Shown here piece by piece: positions 56,797 to 64,000 of a DNA stretch of 64,000 nucleotides (its first letter is position 1; every line of letters starts with the position of its first letter). This DNA comes from Flavobacteriales bacterium. Lineage in GTDB: Bacteria > Bacteroidota > Bacteroidia > Flavobacteriales_D > Crocinitomicaceae. Below the pieces are notes generated by a model. The model ran no database searches, was not told the origin of the DNA, and was given only the letters and a program-made list of their open reading frames with translations. The DNA is taken from assembly GCA_947470515.1 (NCBI GenBank), contig CANITF010000004.1, positions 1 to 64,000 of the forward strand, read 5' to 3'. A program made the translations under genes and the position numbers.

Positions 56797-59269
56797 CAAT
56801 ATAATTTCCCAAGAATCAAAAAGTCAAATAATTGTAAAATTCAATTATTCGTATTTGAATTTTGATGAAATAAATGATATAAACAGTTTAGTTCTGCCTT
56901 TTAAATCAGTTTTGAATGACCGTTCAAAAGAACAACTTAAAAATCTAGAACTGTTATATCCAGGAATTTCGAATTATCAAATTACCAAAATATTCCCCTT
57001 TTTAAGAACCACAGATACAGTTTCCATTTCCCGTTTAGGAGAAAAAATTACAATACCTCCATTTTGGGCAACTTTCACGATGACAGTTCCACCTCATATT
57101 GATGTTGCTAAATTAATGAGAGTTTTAGATAATTTCAATCCGTTAATCGAATATTGCCATTATAATTTCCCAGCTTATACTGCTAGTCCGACTACACCGA
57201 GTGACACGTTATATGACAAACAAATTTCATTGAATGGTTCAGCATTGCATCCAAATGCTGGAATAAATATTGAAAATGCATGGACGATTGAAACTGGAGA
57301 GCCCTTCGTAAAAGTAGGTGTACACGATTCTGGAATTGACACATTGCATCCTGATATAGATGTCGTATTTGGGGGAGCTTATCTTGAGCCTGATAATAGT
57401 GTCAATTTCGAATGGGGAGAAGACACAAAGGGTCACGGAACTCCAGTAGCTGGTATAATTGGAGCAAAAAGGGACAATGTTACAGGTATTGCAGGTATAG
57501 CTGGCGGAGATACAATTCCAGGTTCTGGCTGTTCATTATTCGATTTACGGGTCAATTTTTATAATAGTAATGTTGCTTCATTTATTTGTGCAACTGTTGT
57601 TGATGCTGCACGCATGGTAAATACTTATTGGGATTATCCTGGTGAAGAATCGTTAATTGATTACTATGGTCCCAATCCATATTTTAACCATACACCAGGT
57701 TTTGGTATTAATGTCGGAAATCATTCGTATATCATTAAGACTGATGGAATTCCTCAAGATCCAACTAGTGGCACAGGTGAAGAAACAAAATCAATAACAA
57801 AAGAGAACAGTGATACTATTGTTGCCTTTTCACCAACTTGTACACTTTGTCGTGAAGCATATTTATTTTCATTAAAAAATGGTGTAATAAATGTTGTTTG
57901 CAGAGGAAATAGTCAGCATTTTTCACCAAGTTTGGACCCAACAATAATAGACAATGTTTACCCTCAATCGTTCCCTGATAATTGGCTCATTTCTGTAGGT
58001 GCTTCTGGACACGATGGTTATACAGTTCAAAATGGATTAAACCAAAGTCTTCTGGAAGAACAAGGTGCTTATTGGTCTATGTATGGCGGAAATATGGATT
58101 TAATTGCACCTGGTTCGGATTCAATTGTTTACACATTGAGTATGGTTAACCCAGTGACAGAGCCTTACCCTTATGAAAAATTTAATGGAACTTCAGCTGC
58201 TGCTCCTCATGTAACAGGTGTTGTTGCATTGTTACTAAGTCATTACAACAAAGATTGCTATACCAAAAGAAATCTTTCTGTGGAAGATATTGAATATATT
58301 TTGGAACACTCAGCCACCAATTTATATGAACCAGGCTATGATGACACAACGGGTTGGGGGAGGCTCGATGCCTACAAAGCATTGCAAATGATTGAAAATC
58401 CAACCAAGCAAATCATTCATCCTGACAGTTTAATTAGTTCGGTTATTGTTAGTAGAGATACAATTGCACTTTCGTATCAAGATGCCTTTGTTGCTGATGG
58501 GTGGGGGCCGATATCTAGTACAATGCCATTAGAAAACAATAAATATTATCAAGTTGAACGCGTTCTGGTTCAAAATACGTATTCTTTTGCTGAATACATG
58601 TTATCAAGCACAACCTTAAATGATGTGTGGCTCCGCCCAAGTGCCAGTAATTCACTTGATTTTTATAATGATACAAGTTCTTACTTAACTGGTCCAGGTG
58701 TTGGCATTTTAGAATATATTTTTGATGCATTTGACTACATGCCCTTTGAAGAAATGGATTCTGTTGATACGATATTGTTTCAAGTGAAAACAAAAGGATT
58801 TTATTACCATTTTATTTCTAGATATGATGAAGCTTATTTCCCGACCATTTTTATTGACACTAATATACTTATCGATACATGGCTTCCTTTGGACCCTATT
58901 TCTGACACAGCAAAAATGCTTTTTTCAATTTATATTACGGATACTACATTAACATCCATTTATGATTTCCCTTGTACTTCAGATAATCCTTTGTATGATG
59001 ATAATTATGATTTAGGTTTGCAGGATTTGGCTAAAACAAACTTTATCTTATATCCTAACCCTTCGAATGAATCAATAACAATAAAAGGAGTTGAAAATCA
59101 AGTAATTTCTAAAGTTGAAATTTTTGATTTGAATGGGAAAATCCTTTATTCAAAATATCCGAATGTCAAACAGCTGAATATTGACATTTCTAATTATCAA
59201 CAAGGTGCTTATTTTGTAAAATGCTCCGATGAGAATACTAGTAGAACCCTTAAATTAATGAAATTATGA
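56762..59269 (+). CDS. Secreted subtilase with T9SS type A sorting domain (phase-OFF as sequenced)
   Basis: 835 codons from TTG 56762 (arbitrary; no ATG is in frame until deep inside the protein). The subtilisin S8 triad is complete: D189 (VHDSGID), H225 (GHGTPVAG) and S478 (NGTSAAAPHVTG). An N-terminal ~150-residue propeptide-like region precedes. Residues ~760-835 form a Por-secretion-tail type A domain (NFILYPNPSNESI, KVEIFDLNGK, YQQGAYFVKC), so the enzyme should cross the outer membrane by T9SS. The natural start is most likely ATG 56725, separated from this frame by the repeat tract. The stop overlaps the next ATG (ATGA). Confidence 0.88.
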   Translation: MFHCFIVSLFHNNIISQESKSQIIVKFNYSYLNFDEINDINSLVLPFKSVLNDRSKEQLKNLELLYPGISNYQITKIFPFLRTTDTVSISRLGEKITIPPFWATFTMTVPPHIDVAKLMRVLDNFNPLIEYCHYNFPAYTASPTTPSDTLYDKQISLNGSALHPNAGINIENAWTIETGEPFVKVGVHDSGIDTLHPDIDVVFGGAYLEPDNSVNFEWGEDTKGHGTPVAGIIGAKRDNVTGIAGIAGGDTIPGSGCSLFDLRVNFYNSNVASFICATVVDAARMVNTYWDYPGEESLIDYYGPNPYFNHTPGFGINVGNHSYIIKTDGIPQDPTSGTGEETKSITKENSDTIVAFSPTCTLCREAYLFSLKNGVINVVCRGNSQHFSPSLDPTIIDNVYPQSFPDNWLISVGASGHDGYTVQNGLNQSLLEEQGAYWSMYGGNMDLIAPGSDSIVYTLSMVNPVTEPYPYEKFNGTSAAAPHVTGVVALLLSHYNKDCYTKRNLSVEDIEYILEHSATNLYEPGYDDTTGWGRLDAYKALQMIENPTKQIIHPDSLISSVIVSRDTIALSYQDAFVADGWGPISSTMPLENNKYYQVERVLVQNTYSFAEYMLSSTTLNDVWLRPSASNSLDFYNDTSSYLTGPGVGILEYIFDAFDYMPFEEMDSVDTILFQVKTKGFYYHFISRYDEAYFPTIFIDTNILIDTWLPLDPISDTAKMLFSIYITDTTLTSIYDFPCTSDNPLYDDNYDLGLQDLAKTNFILYPNPSNESITIKGVENQVISKVEIFDLNGKILYSKYPNVKQLNIDISNYQQGAYFVKCSDENTSRTLKLMKL

Positions 59270-60486
59270 GAACTTCGCAATTACTAATTGTCATTGCTTT
59301 ATCTTGTTTAAGTACAGGGTTTACTCAAACATGGCAATCAATCAATAAAGTTGGCTCGTTTGAAACATCACCCAACCGCAGTTTTCAAATAAACCGATAC
59401 ACAAATGATTTATGGCTGATTCAGGATACGAAGGTGGCAGTAATAGAAAACGACGGTACTATCCGAAATTTTGCTGATGCTGATTTTGGCATACTTTGGC
59501 CCAATGATAGATTACAATTTGCATTTACACCAACAGATATTTATTACAACATCAATTTATATGGTTTCCATTCTTTTACAGGATACACTTCAACGCTTAT
59601 TGATGCAGGTTTTGAATCTTATCTTAATATGACAAGTAATCTTGATACGATATATGTAACAATGGCAAATTTGGGTGGATTTAAGAAATTCTATAATGGA
59701 ACGGTTGAAGCATATAATAAAAACTTCACAAAAATTGATGCAAAAAATGCATTTTTTTATGGTAATAATGGTGGAACAGGTATATATCAATACTTTCAAA
59801 CGACAAATACAATAAACAACCTGAATTCTGATCCAAATTATTTATTATGTATTTACAACGACACCAAGTTTTCTAGAAATACAGACACGTTTTATGTTGG
59901 AAGCACACAAGGAATAAGTTTCGCGTATAACTATGATTTTTTAGATACCATCACACCCAATAATACGTTCAACATGCCAAGTGCTAATGTGTTGGAAATG
60001 GAATTTGATGCTGATGATAGTTTGTGGGCTGTTTTTGGAGATGTGAATGGTGATGCTTTTGCATTGGCAAAATTGGAAGGTGATACATGGACCAATATTT
60101 ATGATGCTTCAAATAGTCCGATTATTTTCTCCTCTTTTTTTGGTTTAGAAATTGACACCTTAGGGAATCTTTGGGTTGCCGACCAACAATATTTGCACAC
60201 CCTTTTAAACCCAAATAGTCCGGGATGGCTGTCTTTGTTGGAGAATGAAAAGGCGATTAGTTTTTCAATAACACCTAATCCTTCAGCAGATTTTATTTCT
60301 GTAAAAAGTGAGACGATGATAGATTTGATTGAAATTGTTGATTTACAGGGAAGGAAAGTTCTTTCAACGGATTATCATTCTTTCAATCCAACTGTTAACG
60401 TGGTTGATTTGAAAGAAGGAAGTTATTTTATAAAAGTCGTTTCAGGAAACAATGTTGAATTTCAGCAATTTGTAAAGAAAAATTAG
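59266..60486 (+). CDS. Secreted protein with T9SS type A sorting domain
   Basis: 406 residues with a signal peptide (LIVIALSCLSTGFTQ). The middle has propeller-like strands (NDLWLIQDTKVAVIENDG, DDSLWAVFGDVNGD, LGNLWVADQQYL). The C-terminal ~75 residues are a Por-type tail (FSITPNPSADFISVK, IEIVDLQGRKVLS, KEGSYFIKVVSG). It overlaps the subtilase stop by ATGA, so it is probably translated by coupling and may be reduced when the protease is phase-OFF. No enzymatic motif is seen; it may be a partner or a substrate-binding protein. Confidence 0.82.
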   Translation: MRTSQLLIVIALSCLSTGFTQTWQSINKVGSFETSPNRSFQINRYTNDLWLIQDTKVAVIENDGTIRNFADADFGILWPNDRLQFAFTPTDIYYNINLYGFHSFTGYTSTLIDAGFESYLNMTSNLDTIYVTMANLGGFKKFYNGTVEAYNKNFTKIDAKNAFFYGNNGGTGIYQYFQTTNTINNLNSDPNYLLCIYNDTKFSRNTDTFYVGSTQGISFAYNYDFLDTITPNNTFNMPSANVLEMEFDADDSLWAVFGDVNGDAFALAKLEGDTWTNIYDASNSPIIFSSFFGLEIDTLGNLWVADQQYLHTLLNPNSPGWLSLLENEKAISFSITPNPSADFISVKSETMIDLIEIVDLQGRKVLSTDYHSFNPTVNVVDLKEGSYFIKVVSGNNVEFQQFVKKN

Positions 60487-60505
60487 TCACAAAATATATT
60501 TTAAC

Positions 60506-60532
60506 AAAAGGCTCTTTTTAAAGGAGCCTTTT
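60506..60532. terminator. Hairpin terminator between convergent genes
   Basis: 9-bp stem AAAAGGCTC/GAGCCTTTT (60506-60514, 60524-60532) with a 9-nt loop and T-run on the + side. It lies 46 bp from the phosphatase stop. Confidence 0.8.
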
Positions 60533-60578
60533 GTATTTATATGAGTGTTAAATCATCAAACATAAAAATTCAAATCAA

Positions 60579-61430
60579 TCATATTCTTACCCCTATCAAA
60601 CAAACGTCATCGATTTGCTCTTGGTTTCCTTTCCAATTGTTAAACGACAATTCCAATTCTTTTTTCTGTTTATCAAAGGCAAAACCATCTAGTGATTGCA
60701 ATAAATTTCTGAATCGTTTTCGGTTGAATTTTTTAACATTATCACCTCCGAATTGATCGGTATAGCCATCCGTAAACAAATAGAATTGATCCCCTTCAAC
60801 CAAGGAAAAATGAATCGTCTCGAAATTTTTCTCTCCATCGGAACTGTAACCAATTGCATCAGCACCTTTTTTGAATTCCACCAATTCTCCATCACGTACC
60901 AAAATTAAAGGACGACCTGCACCACAAAAAGACCCTGTTTTTTTGCGCAAATTGAATTTACAAAAAACAATATCCATACCATCCTTCTGTGTTCCTTCCG
61001 TCAAGTTATCGTTGAATAAACTTACCAGTTCGTGGTCTAAAATTCTCATGATGAGCGCAGGATCTGAAACTCCATCTAAACGAATTATTTGGCGTAATAA
61101 TGTTGTTCCAGCGATATTCACCAAAGCACCCGGAACGCCGTGACCCGTGCAATCTCCAACTGCAAAATAGACGTCATCGTTGTGTTGGAACGTCCAATAG
61201 AAGTCACCACTTACAACATCTTTTGGTTGAAAAAGCACGAACGCGTCATTAAATATATTTTGAAGCACACGTTGATTTGGTAAAATAGAATGTTGTAAAC
61301 TGCCAGCATATCGGATGCTTTCTTGCATTTCAGCAGATTTTTCCTCTAAAAATGCAATACGTTGCAAAAGTTCATTTTGAGTGTATTCAACTGTTGATAC
61401 ACCATCTTCTTGTAAGATCAATGTTTCCAT
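60579..61430 (-). CDS. SpoIIE-type PP2C protein phosphatase
   Basis: 283 residues. An N-terminal ~40-residue coiled segment (NELLQRIAFLEEKSAEMQES) precedes the SpoIIE/RsbU phosphatase domain. Metal-binding Asp are seen in VSGDFYW, AVGDCTGHGVPGALV and, near the end, LFTDGYTDQFGG and QIDDVCLIGV. No receiver, GAF or membrane domain is present, so it is a soluble regulator, probably of a partner-switching or kinase pathway. No anti-sigma or STAS gene is adjacent. Confidence 0.9.
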   Translation of the reverse strand: METLILQEDGVSTVEYTQNELLQRIAFLEEKSAEMQESIRYAGSLQHSILPNQRVLQNIFNDAFVLFQPKDVVSGDFYWTFQHNDDVYFAVGDCTGHGVPGALVNIAGTTLLRQIIRLDGVSDPALIMRILDHELVSLFNDNLTEGTQKDGMDIVFCKFNLRKKTGSFCGAGRPLILVRDGELVEFKKGADAIGYSSDGEKNFETIHFSLVEGDQFYLFTDGYTDQFGGDNVKKFNRKRFRNLLQSLDGFAFDKQKKELELSFNNWKGNQEQIDDVCLIGVRI

Positions 61431-61666
61431 GACAATGGATATTCGGTAAAACTTAAAAATATTGGATTGTTCTATTTTTCAAAGAGAATAGTAACTCGGC
61501 GCTTACTTTTTAGCAAGCCACCATCATGACGCTACAGCGACTATGGTGTCGCCATTGATTGCAATTGAAATAATATTTCTGCGTCATTTTCATTGGGACA
61601 AAGGTAGAGAAGTAATTTTAAAAAACAAGGAAAAGTGTTAAGTTTCCTTTTTAAAATTACTTGTAC

Positions 61667-61699
61667 AAAAAAATCCCCTCCGAAATCGAAAGGGATTTT
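61667..61699 (-). terminator. Terminator of gcvP
   Basis: On the minus strand, AAAATCCC, a 4-bp inner stem and GGGATTTT pair (outer arms 61692-61699 and 61670-61677), followed by TTT. It lies 21 bp past the gcvP stop. Confidence 0.85.
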
Positions 61700-61719
61700 A
61701 AATCTAATTTTTAGTAGAA

Positions 61720-64000
61720 TTATGCTACTACATTCTTATAACTTTCAACACTTGGGCAAGAACAAACTAAGTTTCTATCTCCATAAGCATTGTCAACTCT
61801 TCGAACTGGAACCCAGTACTTGAATTCTTTCAAGTAAGCTACAGGATATGTTGCTTCTTGCGGAGAATAAGGGTAATTCCATTCTCTATTGATGATGCAA
61901 TCAGCTGTGTGAGGTGCATTTTTCAATAAGTTATTTTCTTTGTCCGCTTTTCCGTTTTCAATTGCTGCAATTTCTTTACGAATTGATTTCATAGCTAAAA
62001 TAAAACGGTCTAATTCTTCTTTGTCTTCTGATTCTGTTGGTTCAATCATTAACGTTCCAGCTACTGGGAAAGAAACAGTTGGAGCGTGGAAACCATAATC
62101 GATTAATCGTTTTGCGATATCACCTGCTTCTACCTCAGAAGTTTTCTTGATCTCACGACAATCTAAAATTAGTTCGTGCGCTACAGTTCCGTTTTTACCT
62201 GTATAAAGAATATCGTAATCACCTTTCAATGAAGCAGCGATATAATTTGCATTTAAAATTGCAATTTCAGTCGATTCTCTTAAACCTATTGCTCCAAGCA
62301 TTTTGATGTAACCGAAAGAAATCAATAAAATCAATGCACTTCCATAAGGCGCAGAAGAAACTGCATGAATTGCTTGACTTCCACCAGCTTCTAGCATTTT
62401 ACTTCCTGGTAGAAATGGCGCTAAATGTGCCGCAACACCAATTGGACCCATTCCAGGTCCTCCACCACCGTGAGGAATAGCGAATGTTTTGTGTAAGTTC
62501 AAGTGACAAACGTCAGCACCAATGTTTCCTGGATTTGTTAACCCAACTTGTGCATTCATGTTAGCTCCGTCCATGTAAACTTGTCCACCATTGTCATGAA
62601 TAATTGAAGTAATCTCGCGAATTCCTTCTTCATACACACCATGAGTTGAAGGATACGTTACCATCAATCCAGCTAACGTGTCTTTGTGTTCAATGGCAAC
62701 ACGTGCCATTTCTGGAATATCAATATTTCCATTTTCATCACAACCAGTAACAACAACTTCAAATCCAGCCATAACAGCAGAAGCAGGGTTTGTACCGTGT
62801 GCAGATGAAGGAATAATCATCACTTTTCTTTGGTGATCTCCACGTGATTCATGGTATGCTTTGATGACCATTAATCCTGCGTATTCGCCTTGTGCTCCAG
62901 AGTTTGGCTGCAATGACATTGCTGCAAATCCAGTACATTCACACAAATCTTTTTCCAATTCACGGAACATTTCTTGGTATCCAGCTGCTTGATTCAAAGG
63001 AGCAAATGGATGCATGTTTGCAAACTGAGGATTGGTGATTGGCATTAATTCAGATGCTGCATTTAACTTCATTGTACATGAACCCAATGCAATCATGCTG
63101 TGAACCAATGAAAGATCTTTGTTTTCTAATCGCTTTAAATAACGCATCATCTTAGATTCAGAATGATGGCTGCTAAATGTCGGATGAGAAAAAACTGCGT
63201 CTGTTCTTAAAACACTTGCAGCTAAATTAAGTTTCGCATCTTGGCTAACTGTTCCAGCAGATTTTCCAGTTGCTTCAGCAAAAATCGAAAGAATTGTTTT
63301 TACATCTTCTATCGTATGCGGCTCACCAAAACTGATTGTTAATTCTGAAGCATTCACATAATTGAAATTCATTTTATGCGCAACTGCTGCTGTTTCAATC
63401 GCAGTTGTATTTAAACCTTTAACCCAAATTGTATCGAAGTAATTAGCTGAACCAATTTCGATTCCCATTGCTTTCAATCCATCTGCAGTTTTAGCCGCTA
63501 ATGAATGAACGTTTAATGCGATTTCGCGCATTCCAACCGGACCGTGATAAACAGCATACATACTTGCCATAACAGCTAATAAAGCTTGAGCTGTACAAAT
63601 ATTTGAAGTTGCTTTGTCTCTTTTGATATGTTGTTCACGCGTTTGAAGCGCCATTCTCAAAGCCATATTGTCATCAGCATCTTTCGATACACCGATGATA
63701 CGACCCGGAATATTTCTTTTGTAATCTTCTTTCACGGCAAAATAAGCAGCGTGAGGTCCACCAGAACCCATTGGCACACCAAATCGTTGAGAAGTTCCAA
63801 ATACACAATCAGCTCCTAGCGAACCAGGAGAATTTAAAAGAACCAATGAAAGAATATCTGCTGCTACAGCAACTTGAATTCCTAAGTCTTTTGATTTTGT
63901 AATGAATGATTTAATATCAGTTATTGTTCCGTTTGCGTCTGGATATTGAACTAAAGAAGCAAAGAACGTAGTATCAAGATTATGCGTTTCTGCATTTCCG
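61720..64000 (-). CDS. gcvP: Glycine dehydrogenase (decarboxylating), P-protein, 5' end outside window
   Basis: The frame is open to the window edge, with ~760 codons visible of a protein usually ~950 long; the N-terminal ~190 are missing. The visible part covers the end of the GcvPA-like half and the whole GcvPB half. PLP-binding Lys is in HLNLHKTFAIPHGGGGPGMGP; upstream are GSCTMKLNAASELMP and PNSGAQGEYAGLMVIKAYH. P-protein decarboxylates glycine and passes aminomethyl to the lipoyl H-protein. It is a single fused chain, as in Proteobacteria and Bacteroidota. Terminated at 61699. Confidence 0.97.
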   Translation of the reverse strand, partial: GNAETHNLDTTFFASLVQYPDANGTITDIKSFITKSKDLGIQVAVAADILSLVLLNSPGSLGADCVFGTSQRFGVPMGSGGPHAAYFAVKEDYKRNIPGRIIGVSKDADDNMALRMALQTREQHIKRDKATSNICTAQALLAVMASMYAVYHGPVGMREIALNVHSLAAKTADGLKAMGIEIGSANYFDTIWVKGLNTTAIETAAVAHKMNFNYVNASELTISFGEPHTIEDVKTILSIFAEATGKSAGTVSQDAKLNLAASVLRTDAVFSHPTFSSHHSESKMMRYLKRLENKDLSLVHSMIALGSCTMKLNAASELMPITNPQFANMHPFAPLNQAAGYQEMFRELEKDLCECTGFAAMSLQPNSGAQGEYAGLMVIKAYHESRGDHQRKVMIIPSSAHGTNPASAVMAGFEVVVTGCDENGNIDIPEMARVAIEHKDTLAGLMVTYPSTHGVYEEGIREITSIIHDNGGQVYMDGANMNAQVGLTNPGNIGADVCHLNLHKTFAIPHGGGGPGMGPIGVAAHLAPFLPGSKMLEAGGSQAIHAVSSAPYGSALILLISFGYIKMLGAIGLRESTEIAILNANYIAASLKGDYDILYTGKNGTVAHELILDCREIKKTSEVEAGDIAKRLIDYGFHAPTVSFPVAGTLMIEPTESEDKEELDRFILAMKSIRKEIAAIENGKADKENNLLKNAPHTADCIINREWNYPYSPQEATYPVAYLKEFKYWVPVRRVDNAYGDRNLVCSCPSVESYKNVVA

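Noticed and set aside
60541-60756. Open frame of 71 codons on the + strand
   Set aside because: Mostly antisense to the SpoIIE-type phosphatase gene, with biased composition and no homologous look.
61431-61719. Small gene between the phosphatase and gcvP
   Set aside because: Only short frames are present; the gap holds the gcvP terminator and a 5-bp GCGAC/GTCGC hairpin near 61540, nothing more.

Overview
The window looks like a low-GC chromosome segment from a Bacteroidota bacterium of the order Flavobacteriales, most like the Fluviicola/Crocinitomicaceae group. The family assignment is an inference and is only moderately certain. The evidence is lineage-typical gene families: PorP/SprF, gliding-motility and Por-type sorting domains of the type IX secretion system (T9SS), SprB repeats, GLPGLI, HYC_CC_PP, DUF4292 and OMP_b-brl_3. 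Several promoters also carry the Bacteroidota -7 box TAnnTTTG, and Shine-Dalgarno sequences are generally absent. No phage, insertion sequence, rRNA or CRISPR array was seen. Most genes are core or household genes, with accessory and variable loci between them.

Layout. 1-5008: a T9SS cassette with the 3' end of a repeat-rich type B adhesin, a PorP/SprF protein and an OmpA/PD40 protein. 5110-9513: asnS, rpoN coupled to a PAP2-like membrane protein, and an M48 lipoprotein protease. 9546-12830: a LacI-type HTH remnant, an HTH regulator and two envelope proteins of unknown role. 12992-16221: lysS (-), hemJ and an enoyl-CoA hydratase. 16221-23125: an envelope operon of flippase, dut, sugar nucleotidyltransferase, TPR lipoprotein, DUF4292 lipoprotein and EnvC-like protein, tightly packed from 18307 on. 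23132-28363 (-): a polysaccharide cluster of O-antigen ligase, Wzz-like protein, second flippase and FkbM methyltransferase, followed by a stranded second copy of the ligase 3' end. 28470-30778 (-): a two-component system. 30950-31589: an MntA/HepT toxin-antitoxin pair. 31680-36131: a giant outer-membrane protein and a TonB protein. 36128-39544 (-): ppx, der and era. 39657-42420 (-): a GH99 enzyme overlapping a SprB-repeat protein, and a TlpA-like thioredoxin. 42618-42809 (-): tRNA-Arg(CCT) and initiator tRNA-Met, each followed by a terminator hairpin. 42986-47417: a lipoprotein and an OMP_b-brl_3/GLPGLI pair. 47474-51214: Nfu (-), then a probable metal-handling cluster of HYC_CC_PP protein, TonB receptor and HMA protein. 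51321-56609: metK, a LolA-like protein and a BNR/sortilin-type propeller protein. 56725-60486: a T9SS subtilase and its translationally coupled T9SS partner. 60579-64000 (-): a SpoIIE-type phosphatase and the 3' part of gcvP.

The most interesting signal is at 56756-56794. Five copies of an 8-bp unit lie inside the signal-peptide coding region of the subtilase. The upstream ATG (56725) encodes a good signal peptide but is out of frame with the protease. Three or six copies would join them, so the locus looks phase-variable and is OFF in this sequence. The next gene overlaps the protease stop codon by ATGA, so it may switch too.

Other candidates are the Cys-rich/TonB/HMA metal cluster, the GH99/SprB-repeat pair, the adhesin with five 63-residue repeats in alternating subtypes, the partial O-antigen ligase duplication and several perfect palindromes in spacers.
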